NCBI RefSeq assembly: GCF_900120335.1
Contig: NZ_LT635477.1
Span: 1,116,001 to 1,180,000, forward strand
Origin: Helicobacter pylori
Lineage (GTDB): Bacteria > Campylobacterota > Campylobacteria > Campylobacterales > Helicobacteraceae
Direction: 5' to 3'
Length of the DNA: 64,000 nt
Each line of letters starts with the position of its first letter. Position 1 is the first letter of the stretch. This document shows positions 27,613 to 38,307 of this stretch, in pieces. Under the pieces are notes generated by a model. It was not told where the DNA came from. It saw nothing but the letters and a program-made list of their open reading frames with translations, and did not search any database. The position numbers and the translations under genes are program-made.

Positions 27613-28284
27613 ATGGGAGTTTTATTAGAGTTAGACAATCTCAAGCGTTTGTTAGAAGGGTTTGAAACCACCCTTTTAATCGCTCTTAGCTCTGCGATTG
27701 TTTCAATCGTTGTTGGAATGCTTTTAGGGAGCTTGATGGCGTTTGGCTCTAAAATAATGGTTTTGGCGTGTCGTGTGTATTTAGAAAGCATTCGCATCAT
27801 CCCGCTTTTAGCATGGCTGTTTATCGTGTATTTCGGGTTAGCGAGCTGGTTTGATTTGCATATCAGCGCGGTTTTAGCGAGCGTTATTGTTTTTAGTTTG
27901 TGGGGTGGCGCTGAAATGATGGATTTGACTAGAGGGGTTTTAACCTCCGTGAGCAAACACCAAGTAGAAAGCGCTCTAGCCTTAGGCTTAGATTCAAAAA
28001 AGGTGATTTTTAATATTATTTTCCCTCAAAGCTTTTTGTCTTTATTGCCCTCAAGCCTTAATTTATTCACGCGCATGATTAAAACCACAGCCTTAGTCTC
28101 TCTCATTGGAGCGATTGATTTGTTAAAAGTGGGCCAGCAAATCATAGAGCTTAACCTCTTACGCATGCCTAATGCGAGCTTTGTGGTTTATGGCGTTATC
28201 TTAATGTTTTACTTTGCTTTATGCTATAGTTTGAGCCTGTATAGTTCCTATTTAGAAAAAAAATTCCAATACATTAGAGGGTAA
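27613..28284 (+). CDS. glnP: Amino-acid ABC transporter permease (second)
   Basis: A 223-residue paralogue of the preceding permease with the same organisation: SIRIIPLLAWLFIVYFGLASW near the N-terminal third and an EAA loop VESALALGLDSKKVIFNIIFP (about 117-137). The pair is expected to form the membrane heterodimer of the transporter. It starts 1 base after the first permease and ends 1 base before glnQ, so translation is coupled. Confidence 0.9.
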   Translation: MGVLLELDNLKRLLEGFETTLLIALSSAIVSIVVGMLLGSLMAFGSKIMVLACRVYLESIRIIPLLAWLFIVYFGLASWFDLHISAVLASVIVFSLWGGAEMMDLTRGVLTSVSKHQVESALALGLDSKKVIFNIIFPQSFLSLLPSSLNLFTRMIKTTALVSLIGAIDLLKVGQQIIELNLLRMPNASFVVYGVILMFYFALCYSLSLYSSYLEKKFQYIRG

Positions 28285-28285
28285 A

Positions 28286-29032
28286 ATGAGCGCGATTTTA
28301 GAAACCAAAGGGTTAAAAAAAACCTATCAAAACCATTTGGTTTTAGACGGCATCAATTTCACTTTGAATAAGGGTGAAGTGGCAGTGATTTTAGGGCCTA
28401 GCGGGTGCGGGAAAAGCACTTTTTTAAAATGCCTAAACGGGCTTGAAAAGATTGATGAAGGTGAAATCCTTTTTGAAAACACTAACCTTAACACGCCAAC
28501 CACTAACTGGAATCAAATGCGCCAAAAAATAGGCATGGTGTTTCAAAATTATGAATTGTTCCCGCATTTAAATGTGCTAGATAATATCTTACTCGCCCCC
28601 TTAAAGGTGCAAAAACGATCCAAAGATGAGGTTATTTCTCAAGCCACAGAGCTTTTAAAGCGAGTGGGTTTGGAGCATAAACAACAAGCTTACCCTAAAG
28701 AATTGAGCGGCGGGCAAAAACAGCGAGTAGCGATCGTGCGTTCTTTGTGCATGCGGCCAAAAATCATGCTTTTTGATGAAGTAACCGCCTCTTTAGACCC
28801 TGAAATGGTTAAAGAAGTTTTAGAAGTGATTTTAGAACTAGCCACAACGGGCATGAGCATGGTGATTGTAACGCATGAAATGAAATTCGCGCAAAAAATC
28901 GCTCATAAAATCGTGTTTTTTGATAGCGGTAAGATCGCTGAAGAAAACAGCGCCAAAGAGTTTTTTAACCACCCGAAATCTCAAAGAGCGCAAAAATTTT
29001 TAGAAACTTTCCACTTTTTAGGGAGCTGTTAA
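28286..29032 (+). CDS. glnQ: Amino-acid ABC transporter ATPase
   Basis: The 248 residues hold all ABC motifs: Walker A GPSGCGKST (about 37-45), the Q loop in MVFQNYELFPHL, the signature LSGGQKQRVAI (about 139-149), Walker B IMLFDEVTASLD (the catalytic Glu present) and the switch His in VTHEMKFA. It matches the GlnQ/HisP subfamily that energises polar amino-acid uptake. Length and spacing are normal. Confidence 0.95.
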   Translation: MSAILETKGLKKTYQNHLVLDGINFTLNKGEVAVILGPSGCGKSTFLKCLNGLEKIDEGEILFENTNLNTPTTNWNQMRQKIGMVFQNYELFPHLNVLDNILLAPLKVQKRSKDEVISQATELLKRVGLEHKQQAYPKELSGGQKQRVAIVRSLCMRPKIMLFDEVTASLDPEMVKEVLEVILELATTGMSMVIVTHEMKFAQKIAHKIVFFDSGKIAEENSAKEFFNHPKSQRAQKFLETFHFLGSC

Positions 29033-29079
29033 ATAAAGTTTGCTAAAAAGATAGTTTTAATTTTAAAAAAGGTGGTTTT

Positions 29080-29913
29080 ATGAAAACGAACGGGCTTTTT
29101 AAAATGTGGGGGCTATTTTTAGTTTTAATCGCTTTAGTCTTTAATGCATGCTCTGATAGCCATAAAGAAAAGAAGGATGCTTTAGAAGTCATTAAACAAA
29201 GGGGGGTTTTAAAGGTGGGGGTTTTTAGCGATAAGCCTCCTTTTGGCTCTGTGGATTCTAAAGGGAACTATCAAGGCTATGATGTAGTCATCGCTAAACG
29301 CATGGCTCTTGATTTATTGGGCGATGAAAATAAGATAGAGTTTATCCCTGTAGAAGCCTCAGCTAGGGTGGAATTTTTAAAAGCCAATAAAGTGGATATT
29401 ATCATGGCTAATTTCACGCGCACTAAAGAAAGAGAAAAAGTCGTGGATTTCGCTAATCCGTATATGAAAGTCGCTTTAGGGGTGATTTCTAAAGATGGGG
29501 TCATTAAAAATATAGAAGAGTTGAAGGATAAAGAGTTGATTGTGAATAAAGGCACGACAGCGGATTTTTATTTCACTAAAAATTACCCCAATATCAAACT
29601 TTTGAAATTTGAACAAAACACAGAGACTTTTTTAGCCCTTTTAAACAATAAGGCTATCGCATTAGCCCATGATAACACTTTGTTGCTCGCTTGGGTGAAA
29701 CAACACCCTGAATTTAAATTAGGCATTACAAGCCTTGGCGATAAGGATGTGATCGCTCCAGCGATTAAAAAAGGCAACCCTAAGCTTTTAGAGTGGTTGA
29801 ATAACGAGATTGATTCCCTCATTTCTAGCGACTTTTTAAAAGAAGCTTATCAAGAGACTTTAGAGCCTGTTTATGGCGATGGAATCAAACCGGAAGAAAT
29901 TATTTTTGAATGA
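29080..29913 (+). CDS. glnH: Amino-acid ABC transporter binding lipoprotein
   Basis: The 277-residue product is a type 3 solute-binding protein. It starts with a signal peptide and lipobox VFNAC (Cys about 24), so it is probably anchored in the membrane. The mature part has the family signature GYDVVIAKRMALDLLG (about 67-82) and the ligand-domain patterns DIIMANFTRTKERE and NKGTTADFYF. Fourth gene of the operon, 47 bases after glnQ. Ligand specificity (glutamine or another polar amino acid) is not settled by sequence. Confidence 0.93.
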   Translation: MKTNGLFKMWGLFLVLIALVFNACSDSHKEKKDALEVIKQRGVLKVGVFSDKPPFGSVDSKGNYQGYDVVIAKRMALDLLGDENKIEFIPVEASARVEFLKANKVDIIMANFTRTKEREKVVDFANPYMKVALGVISKDGVIKNIEELKDKELIVNKGTTADFYFTKNYPNIKLLKFEQNTETFLALLNNKAIALAHDNTLLLAWVKQHPEFKLGITSLGDKDVIAPAIKKGNPKLLEWLNNEIDSLISSDFLKEAYQETLEPVYGDGIKPEEIIFE

Positions 29914-30035
29914 TTTCTTCTAGGCTTTTTTGGCTGAAAGCATGCGTTTTTGTTGCTAAGATTAGCGGTTTTGTGATCTTTTTGTTTTTAATTTTGAGAT
30001 ATATTTTTTTGATTTTACATTGAAAGGATTTGTTG

Positions 30036-30593
30036 ATGAGTTATTTTTATAAGCGTTGTTTGAAATTTTCGTTAGTGGGGTTACTGGGTGTGGGGTTTTT
30101 GAGCACTCAGCTTGACGCTAGGAGTTTTATTGATGGGGATTTAGACATTCAAAAATTCAGCTATGAAGATTCTTTGCTTAAAAAGGGAGATCCTAATGGC
30201 GTGCATAAGGTGCAAGTGCGAGATTATAAAGGCAAAATGCAAGAAGCTGAGATCCATTCAGAAATACGCATTGCGGTTAAACCGGGGGTTAAAAAAGAAG
30301 TTAAAAAAGGCAAAATTTATAGCGCTCAAATCAATGATGGCATGTGCTATGCTTTTAGAATGCTCCAAACCGGCGATAATACCACAAGCCTTGATTCTAA
30401 AGAGTTCCCCAAGCAAAGCCGTGAGAAAAAGGGCCAAGTGATCACTTTAATCGGTCAAAATGAAGTGCCTTATCTTATTTTAGAGACGGATTGCCAAGTG
30501 GGTGATATTGCAAAGATCTCTTTGGTGGGTAATTTTGATGGGACCGGGTTTCTTACGGAATATAAATTCAAAGGCGCTAAACCCATTTACTAG
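30036..30593 (+). CDS. Secreted protein of unknown function
   Basis: The 185-residue product has a signal peptide (about 28 residues, cleavage near LDA) and a mature basic domain with two Cys (in NDGMCYAFRM and LETDCQVGD) that could form a disulfide. I recognise it as the H. pylori HP1173-type protein but know no function. The ATG at 30036 follows AAAGGA at normal spacing; a TTG two codons upstream is less likely. It follows glnH by 122 bases and has its own terminator. Confidence 0.8.
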   Translation: MSYFYKRCLKFSLVGLLGVGFLSTQLDARSFIDGDLDIQKFSYEDSLLKKGDPNGVHKVQVRDYKGKMQEAEIHSEIRIAVKPGVKKEVKKGKIYSAQINDGMCYAFRMLQTGDNTTSLDSKEFPKQSREKKGQVITLIGQNEVPYLILETDCQVGDIAKISLVGNFDGTGFLTEYKFKGAKPIY

Positions 30594-30614
30594 TCTTCTT
30601 TTAGCTCCATTCTT

Positions 30615-30650
30615 AAAATCTCTTAATCTTTTGTGGTTAGGGGATTTTCT
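30615..30650 (+). terminator. Terminator of the secreted-protein gene
   Basis: Bases 30615-30628 and 30635-30648 form 14 consecutive pairs (with G-U pairs) around a six-base loop and end in TTTTCTT. It lies 22 bases after the stop. Confidence 0.65.
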
Positions 30651-30720
30651 TATTCGTTGCGGATATTTTTGATCGCATCTTAAAAATTTTAAAAACCCTG
30701 TTTGTGTTTTTGCTTCAAGC

Positions 30721-30796
30721 GTTAAAAAAAGCTCTGTCCTCATCAAGCGCTGATAAATAAAACCTTATTTAACTTTGGCATTTTCAATTTTTAAAA
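30721..30796 (+). repeat. Dispersed sequence also found near 821-885
   Basis: It shares the 14-base block CCTTATTTAACTTT and, at similar spacing, TCTGT-x-CTCATCAA with the gap before rplS. Origin unknown. Confidence 0.4.
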
Positions 30797-30859
30797 CAAT
30801 CTAAAACAACCAAAGAAAATAAGAGAGAAAACAAGTAGGGAGAGAAACCCCCCCTTTTT

Positions 30860-32083
30860 TTAGGAGTTTTCTTCTTGCTTATACCCTTTAAGCGCAAAGA
30901 AGAGAATATAAAAATAGCATAACAACGGCACACCATAAGCGTAGAGCAAATTCGATTCGGTTGCTGTGAGCATGTCTGTAACCACACCTTGAATGGGGGG
31001 GATTAACGCCCCTCCTACAATCGCCATGCTAATCACCCCAGAAGCCTTAGAAGTGAGATGCCCTAAATTGAGCGTAGCCAAAGAAAAGATTGTAGGGAAC
31101 ATGATAGAGTTGAAAAAGCCCACAAAAGTCAGAGCGAATAAAGCGATCTTGCCTCCAATGAGAATAGCCAAAGCGATAAGCGCAATAGAGCTTAAAGCGT
31201 TGAAAGCCAGGTATTTATTAGGGGCAATTTTATTCATCAAAACACTGCCTAAGAAACGGCCCACCATCGCGCCTCCCCAATAATACACCAAGTAATGCGC
31301 GCTTGATTGAGGGTCTAAATTCAAAAGCTTTTCAAAGCTTAGCACCAAGAATGATCCAATCGCCACTTCTCCCCCCACATAAAAAAAGATCCCCAAAGCC
31401 CCAAAAACAAAGTGTTTGTGCGAAAACAGGCTTTTTTGCGTCGTTTCTTTGGGCATTTCTTTTTCCACATCAGGCAATTTCAAAAGATACATGATGAGCG
31501 CTAAAAGAAGCGAAAACGCCGCCAAGCCCAAATAAGGCATTTGAACGCTTTTAGCGTCCGCTAATTTGTCTATCAAACTTGCATTATCGCCCATTTTAGT
31601 CGTGCTAAAAATCAACAAGCTCCCAAAAATAGGCCCTAAAGTCGTGCCAAGCGAATTGAACGCCTGGACTAAAACCAAGTTTCTGGCTTCTTTACCTTTA
31701 GAAAGCAAGGTTACAAAGGGATTACCGGCAGTCTGTAAGCACACAATCCCGCTCGCTAAAATAAACAACGCTCCTAAAAAAAACCCATAGGAGCCAAAAT
31801 GCGCCGCCGGATAAAACAACGCGCACCCGCTCGCTGTGATCACAAAACCAAGCACCACGCCAAAAGGGTAGCCGATTTTACTGATCACATTCCCAAAAAC
31901 TCCTCCCATGATGAAATACGCCCCAAAAAAGCAAAATTGAATGAGTGAAGCTTCAAAATAGGTCAAGTCAAAAATGGGCTTTAAATGCGGGATTAAAATG
32001 TCGTTTAAAACCGTGATAAAACCCATTAGAAAGAATAGCGCCGTCAAACTCCCCAGCGCCAGAGTGTTAGAAGTTTTTTGCAT
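30860..32083 (-). CDS. gluP: Glucose/galactose (FucP-type) transporter GluP
   Basis: A 407-residue 12-helix MFS protein of the fucose-galactose-glucose family. Characteristic are the N-terminal FFLMGFITVLNDILIPHLKP and the middle QTAGNPFVTLLSKGKEARNLV. In H. pylori this is the known glucose/galactose permease (sodium-dependent). A C7/T8 tract lies just beyond the stop codon and so does not affect the reading frame. The gene is alone, convergent with the secreted-protein gene. Confidence 0.93.
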   Translation of the reverse strand: MQKTSNTLALGSLTALFFLMGFITVLNDILIPHLKPIFDLTYFEASLIQFCFFGAYFIMGGVFGNVISKIGYPFGVVLGFVITASGCALFYPAAHFGSYGFFLGALFILASGIVCLQTAGNPFVTLLSKGKEARNLVLVQAFNSLGTTLGPIFGSLLIFSTTKMGDNASLIDKLADAKSVQMPYLGLAAFSLLLALIMYLLKLPDVEKEMPKETTQKSLFSHKHFVFGALGIFFYVGGEVAIGSFLVLSFEKLLNLDPQSSAHYLVYYWGGAMVGRFLGSVLMNKIAPNKYLAFNALSSIALIALAILIGGKIALFALTFVGFFNSIMFPTIFSLATLNLGHLTSKASGVISMAIVGGALIPPIQGVVTDMLTATESNLLYAYGVPLLCYFYILFFALKGYKQEENS

Positions 32084-32211
32084 ACCTTCTCCTTTTTTAT
32101 TGAGTTGATATAATAATAATGATATTACAATTATTTTAAGATAATAATCTGTCTAAATAAAGAAAAAGAGGCATGAAATGGGTAAAAAATGCAAAGCCCC
32201 TTAAAAAGAGC

Positions 32212-33519
32212 TTAACGAAAGATAAATACAGAAACAGAAATGATGCAGAGAATGATGATGCCTGAATTGAGCGCTTTGAAGTCTTTTTGAACCAATTTGA
32301 TGATACTATAAGACAAAAAGCCAAAGGCTAAGCCATCGGCAATGGAGAAGGTTAAAGGCATCATCACCACGGTTAAAAAAGTGGAAACGCTAATGGCCAT
32401 GTCTTTAAAATTCACCCCCTCTAACACGCTAAACATCAAAACCCCTACTACCACTAGCACCGGATAAATCGCGTTGCTAGGAATGGCTTTTAAAAGAGGC
32501 AAGCAAAAGAGCGTTAAAACAAAAAATAGCCCAGTAAAAACCGCTGTAAGCCCTGTGCGTCCCCCCTCTTCAACCCCACTCGCACTCTCTATAAAAGCGG
32601 TCGTGGTAGAAACGCCTACCACCGCACTCCCTAAAGAAGCCACCGCATCCGCTTCTAAAGTCCTTTCTAATTCCTTGTTTTTTTCTTCATCATTGAAAAA
32701 ATCAGTCTTGTGGCCAATCCCTGCAAGCGTGCCTAAAGAATCAAACAAATCGGTTACAAAAAAAGTGATGATGACTGGCACTAACGCTAAAGTAAAAGCC
32801 CCGCTCGCATCAAAAAAAATGCCTTTAATGTCTAATTGGAAAGCGATAGGGCCAATGCTAGCGGGCATGGAAAAAAACTCGCTAGGGTAAGGGGCTAGCT
32901 TTAAAACCCATGCGAGAATGGAAGTGATTAAAACCGCTATAATAAAAGAACCCTTGATTTTAAGCGTGTAGAGCGCGAAAGTCAAAATGATCCCCACAAC
33001 CCCCAATAACACATGCGGATCGCCAAAATCGCCTAAGGTTACAAGCGTAGCCTTATGGGTAACGACAATATGCATTTCTTTGAGGCCAATAAATGCGATA
33101 AAAGCCCCTATCCCCGCGCTCACCGCACGCCTTAAATCGCTAGGAATGCTTCGCATGACCCAACTTCTAAATTTAGTGAAAGACAAAATCACAAAAATCG
33201 CTCCCGAGAGCGCTACGATGCCTAAAGCGCTTTGCCAGGGGAGTTTTAGCCCCTGAACCAATCCAAAGCTAAAATAAGCTGACAACCCTAAGCCCACGCT
33301 CATAGCGATGGGGGTGTTTGCCCATAACCCGTTAAACACGCTCGACAAGATAGTGATAATAGCTGTCGCGCTCAAAAGGGCTTCATAAGGCATGTTGGCT
33401 TGAGAAAGGATAAGAGCGTTTAGTGGCACGATGTAAATCATGGTGATAAAAGTCGTTAAACCCGCTCTAAACTCGGTGGCAATGTTAGTGTTGTGTTCTT
33501 TAAGCTTGAAAAACCCCAT
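32212..33519 (-). CDS. Purine (adenine or hypoxanthine/guanine) permease, AzgA-like
   Basis: The 435-residue product is a nucleobase:cation symporter of the AzgA/GhxP branch with 12-14 helices. Diagnostic stretches are EFRAGLTTFITMIYI at the start, FVTDLFDSLGTLAGIGHKT (about 253-271) and TTTAFIESASGVEEGGRTG (about 306-324). H. pylori cannot make purines de novo, so uptake is essential to its salvage; which base this protein carries cannot be read here. Confidence 0.88.
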   Translation of the reverse strand: MGFFKLKEHNTNIATEFRAGLTTFITMIYIVPLNALILSQANMPYEALLSATAIITILSSVFNGLWANTPIAMSVGLGLSAYFSFGLVQGLKLPWQSALGIVALSGAIFVILSFTKFRSWVMRSIPSDLRRAVSAGIGAFIAFIGLKEMHIVVTHKATLVTLGDFGDPHVLLGVVGIILTFALYTLKIKGSFIIAVLITSILAWVLKLAPYPSEFFSMPASIGPIAFQLDIKGIFFDASGAFTLALVPVIITFFVTDLFDSLGTLAGIGHKTDFFNDEEKNKELERTLEADAVASLGSAVVGVSTTTAFIESASGVEEGGRTGLTAVFTGLFFVLTLFCLPLLKAIPSNAIYPVLVVVGVLMFSVLEGVNFKDMAISVSTFLTVVMMPLTFSIADGLAFGFLSYSIIKLVQKDFKALNSGIIILCIISVSVFIFR

Positions 33520-33756
33520 GTTAGATAACTCCTTACTATTTGGTATAGATTAATTTAATAAGGGGCTTTGGGTTCATGCTAGCGCTATTTTATTTTAAAT
33601 TGCCTTAAGACGCTTGATTGTGTTGTTTCAATCAAAAGAAGTGAGTAAAAAATCCTTTTTTTAAAACTCCGCTTGTAAAGTCATTTTAAATTCTTTAATG
33701 GTTTTTGAAAAAGCGTTTTTTTAAATTTGATTGGTATCGGTTTTAAGAGAGATTGT

Positions 33757-33841
33757 TATAAAACAAAGACCCCCATAAGTTGGATTTATGGGGATAATCT
33801 TCAAAAAGGAGCTTGCCATGAAAACTAAAAATGGCGAAAGC
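33757..33841 (-). ncRNA. IsoA-like antisense RNA of the degenerate module
   Basis: The minus strand carries TATAAT at 33853-33848 followed, after about 50 bases, by a hairpin (TTATGGGG/CCCCATAA arms are 33786-33793 and 33771-33778 on the plus strand) and a T-rich end. The arrangement equals that of the intact locus, so the antisense RNA may still be made although its toxin partner is broken. Confidence 0.5.
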
Positions 33842-33908
33842 GAATATATTATACCTTAAAATTTCTTTTTTGGGGTGTAAAGCGGTTGTTTTTTTTGAAA
33901 ATTTTTAG
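33818..33908 (+). pseudogene. Degenerate aapA toxin gene (frameshifted)
   Basis: An ATG at 33818 with AAGGAG upstream opens a frame of only 13 codons (stop at 33857-33859). In the next frame the following bases encode LKISFLGCKAVVFF and end at TAG 33906-33908, matching the C-terminal half of the intact AapA at 36141-36233. Small deletions plus a frameshift explain the break. The promoter-like TATAAA (33757-33762) and 5' hairpin are kept. A 3' arm complementary to the 5' end, present in the intact copy, is missing. Confidence 0.75.
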
Positions 33909-33962
33909 CTTTAGAGGTTTTTTATTGGAGTTAATCCCCCCCCTTTTTAAAAAAGAGGGTTT

Positions 33963-35885
33963 TCAATAAGCAAACACATAATTGAGATACACGCTATAGA
34001 GTCTTCGGTATTCTAGTTTAGTTCCCAAGTAAGAATAGTAATTCGTGTTAATGGTAGGGATCTTCACGCCCAATTCCATGCCATGTTGCGCGGAATGATC
34101 GCTGTCTTTTTTCTTAGGCCTAGCGAGATTGGTTCTCAAGCCTAAATTGAATAAGAATTGGAAATTAGCCGTATTCACTTTAGCGCTATAAACATTGCTG
34201 ATGGTTTTTAAATTCACGAATTGAGAATTAAGCCATGAAGTCCCTGCTAAGGCGATACCTCCAAAAAGCCCCACGGAAATCTTATTGTTCTTGCCTAAGA
34301 AATTGGTGTTTTTATCATTGATGAAATTAAACAATAAATCGCTACCCACCCCATAAGTCCAAACGTCAGAAGCCGAGTTAAAAAAGCTGGATTTGATATA
34401 GGTATGGTTGTAGTCAAAAAAGCCGTAATACCTTAACCCCCACCTTCTTTTTTGACCAAAGAATTGTTTATAACCCGCTTGCACCCCAAAGCCGTTCATC
34501 GCCCCGTTATTGGTTTGAGAGCCAATCATACCCACTCGTTTGAAAGGGTTATTGCCGAGTTCTTGAATAAGGGTATTGGCTAGGGTTTGCACTTGATCGA
34601 TTTGAGGCGTTTGGTTGTTAAAATCAGCAACACTGCTTTTTAATGAAGTTAGAGTGGTTTCTACGCCCGCGCAACCTTTCCCCCAAGTAGTATTCATATT
34701 TTGCTGTGTCATATTTGAACTACTCACACCACTCACATCGCATTTTCCTATGTATTCTTTAAGATAGCCTGAAGAAAGTTTGTCAAAATCGCTTGCTACC
34801 TGATTGGCTAATTTTAAAATTTCTGTTTGAGATTGAGCGTTTTTGAGCATGCTTTGAGCTAAAGCCGTAAGACTGCTAGGAGAGTTAAGGTTGAAATTAT
34901 TGGGTTGGGTGATATTTTTGGGTTGGTTGGCGTTAAGTTGTTGGGTTTCTTGAACGATTTTTTGCGCATTATTAATCATGTCTGAAGTGGCACTAAATTC
35001 CGTACCAAAAGTCTCACACGAATTTTTGCCGCCACCGGCTGTTTGCCATGAAGGGGTGTTTGTAGTAGCTGTGCCACTACTTCCACTACTAGATTTCGCT
35101 ATCAACATGGGGCAATAATCTTTAAGGGTATTGACAATCGTTTGCGCTTGAGTCAAAAGATTTTGCGCATCATTAGTCGTATCAATAACAGAAGTTGTCG
35201 TTTTAGTTTGATTATCTTGCTGATACTTTGATGTGGTTACATGCGCTTCTAATTTTTCCCCTTTGCTATTTAAAGGAGCAAGCCCGGCTTGTTTTAAAGC
35301 TTTTGAAAGAATCTGATAAGCTTCATGGATTTTTTCATATTGCTCAATAGATAGAGAAACATTTTTGTCTGCTTTTAATGTATTTGTGCCATTAGAACTA
35401 TGAGTGCCATTACTATTTGTGCTCCCACCGCAATTGATTGTAGTGCCATTGCCATTCTCATCGGTGTAGTGGAAATTTTTTTGATTGTTTTCGCCTGGAC
35501 TTTTGGTATAACCTCCGCATACGACCGCATAACCCATGCTATTCCATAACCCTAACGCCGATCTTAGTGCTAAAAGCGTGGCTTGATAGGCAGGGGAATT
35601 GGTTGTCCCACCAGCTAAAGTTTTTGCGCTTTCATTCAAATTATTAACCGCTTGATTGATCGCTTGCGCGCTTGTTTTTGAGCTAGTGCCATTATCGTTG
35701 GCTAAAAGCTTGCTTAATTGTTCATAAGCGTCTGAAAGCTTTTGTACCTTGTCGGCGTTTTTCACCTTTTGAACCGCTTCACCGATTTGATAGCCCACGC
35801 TTAAAAAAACGCCGTTGTCTTCAGCATGGAGCAATGACGCCGCAAGAGTTAGAGAAAGCAAAATCGTTTTTTTCGTTTTTTTCAT
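33963..35885 (-). CDS. hopQ: Adhesin HopQ, type I allele
   Basis: HopQ binds human CEACAM receptors and supports CagA delivery. The 640-residue product has a signal peptide ending LHA before [16 protein letters not shown], an extracellular adhesin domain and a C-terminal barrel (from about residue 470, with [17 protein letters not shown]) ending YVFAY. The six Cys form three close pairs (about 125/154, 258/288 and 382/404), as in the three clasps of the receptor-binding domain. The [12 protein letters not shown] segment marks the type I allele, which is linked to cag-positive strains. An extended -10 (TGGTAAAAT, 35965-35957) lies about 70 bases upstream. Confidence 0.95.
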   Translation of the reverse strand: MKKTKKTILLSLTLAASLLHAEDNGVFLSVGYQIGEAVQKVKNADKVQKLSDAYEQLSKLLANDNGTSSKTSAQAINQAVNNLNESAKTLAGGTTNSPAYQATLLALRSALGLWNSMGYAVVCGGYTKSPGENNQKNFHYTDENGNGTTINCGGSTNSNGTHSSNGTNTLKADKNVSLSIEQYEKIHEAYQILSKALKQAGLAPLNSKGEKLEAHVTTSKYQQDNQTKTTTSVIDTTNDAQNLLTQAQTIVNTLKDYCPMLIAKSSSGSSGTATTNTPSWQTAGGGKNSCETFGTEFSATSDMINNAQKIVQETQQLNANQPKNITQPNNFNLNSPSSLTALAQSMLKNAQSQTEILKLANQVASDFDKLSSGYLKEYIGKCDVSGVSSSNMTQQNMNTTWGKGCAGVETTLTSLKSSVADFNNQTPQIDQVQTLANTLIQELGNNPFKRVGMIGSQTNNGAMNGFGVQAGYKQFFGQKRRWGLRYYGFFDYNHTYIKSSFFNSASDVWTYGVGSDLLFNFINDKNTNFLGKNNKISVGLFGGIALAGTSWLNSQFVNLKTISNVYSAKVNTANFQFLFNLGLRTNLARPKKKDSDHSAQHGMELGVKIPTINTNYYSYLGTKLEYRRLYSVYLNYVFAY

Positions 35886-36082
35886 AAAATGTTCCTTAAA
35901 GTAATGTTTTATTGCAAAAAATGTATCAAAATGAGAATTTATTTACAATGAGTTTAATTTTACCACAAATTTATTGGATTTCAAAAAAAGTTTTAGGGTG
36001 TTTTGATGCGCTCAATCAAGCTTTTAAGAGTGTTTTTAATTTAATTGGGATTAATTGGGATTTGGTTTTAGAAAGATTGTTG

Positions 36083-36088
36083 TAAAAT
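36083..36088 (+). promoter_or_regulatory. -10 box for aapA1
   Basis: TAAAAT lies where transcription would start at about 36094, the first base of the CCCCCATAAGT element. The same place in the degenerate module has TATAAA. Confidence 0.55.
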
Positions 36089-36169
36089 AAACGCCCCCAT
36101 AAGTCGGATTATGGGGATAAATCTATAAAAGGAGTTTGTCATGGCTACCAAACATGGCAAAAACTCTTG
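36084..36169 (-). ncRNA. isoA1: IsoA1 antisense RNA (type I antitoxin)
   Basis: The minus strand has a perfect TATAAT at 36181-36176, inside the toxin frame. About 55 bases downstream lies the hairpin CCCCATAA/TTATGGGG (36095-36102 with 36109-36116) followed by a T-rich run, a standard terminator. The predicted RNA of about 85 bases covers the 5' half of the aapA1 frame, its ribosome site and leader hairpin, so it would block translation by pairing. This fits the published IsoA family of H. pylori. Confidence 0.8.
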
Positions 36170-36343
36170 GAAAACATTATACCTTGAAATTTCGTTTTTG
36201 GGGTGTAAAGTGGTTGTTTTATTGAAACGATAGTTTTGTAAAACGAAGTTTCTGTAAAACGGTAGCTTTTGTTTTTCCAAAGTTCCCTTAAGGCTTTTAG
36301 CTTTAAGGGTTTTCCTTAAAAGTTTATCCTTAACTTATGGGGG
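36094..36343 (+). promoter_or_regulatory. Long-distance 5'/3' pairing elements of aapA1 mRNA
   Basis: The 5' end CCCCCATAAGT (36094-36104) is perfectly complementary over 11 bases to ACTTATGGGGG at 36333-36343. In this family, full-length toxin mRNA is folded by such end-to-end pairing and becomes translatable after 3' trimming. The same 5' arm also pairs locally with 36109-36116. Confidence 0.75.
36141..36233 (+). CDS. aapA1: AapA1 small membrane toxin
   Basis: A 30-residue peptide with a basic N-terminus ([11 protein letters not shown]) and a hydrophobic second half ([14 protein letters not shown]), preceded by AAAAGGAG six bases from the ATG. It belongs to the AapA type I toxins of H. pylori, which insert in the inner membrane and cause conversion to coccoid cells. 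Residue 16 is Glu; the degenerate copy in this window encodes Lys at the matching place, and I recall Lys in the 26695 peptide. The charge change could weaken the toxin. It is too short for ordinary gene calling. Confidence 0.88.
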   Translation: MATKHGKNSWKTLYLEISFLGCKVVVLLKR

Positions 36344-36356
36344 GCAACAAAAAAGG

Positions 36357-38296
<1,940 letters not shown>

Positions 38297-38307
38297 GCCT
38301 TATCCTT

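Larger units (their letters stand above)
33520..33962. other. 443-base gap holding a degenerate aapA/isoA module
   Basis: From 33740 to 33910 the sequence parallels the intact aapA module at 36070-36240. The remaining part, 33540-33735, is A/T-rich with no gene. A weak hairpin (941-948 with 952-959) lies just after the hopQ stop and may end hopQ transcripts. Confidence 0.7.
35886..36356. other. 471-base gap holding the intact aapA1/isoA1 module
   Basis: The hopQ promoter region occupies 35886-35970. From 36070 to about 36350 lies the toxin-antitoxin module, including a CCCTTAA/TTAAGGG hairpin (36285-36309) and the 3' arm at 36333-36343. Bases 35970-36070 show no clear motif. Confidence 0.7.

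Noticed and set aside
30844..30858. C7/T8 tract next to gluP as a phase-variation switch
   Set aside because: The tract lies after the stop codon, so length changes cannot alter the reading frame.
36068..36280. Minus-strand open frame of 70 codons over the aapA1 locus
   Set aside because: It covers the IsoA antisense RNA, whose terminator hairpin would cut it; composition does not look coding.
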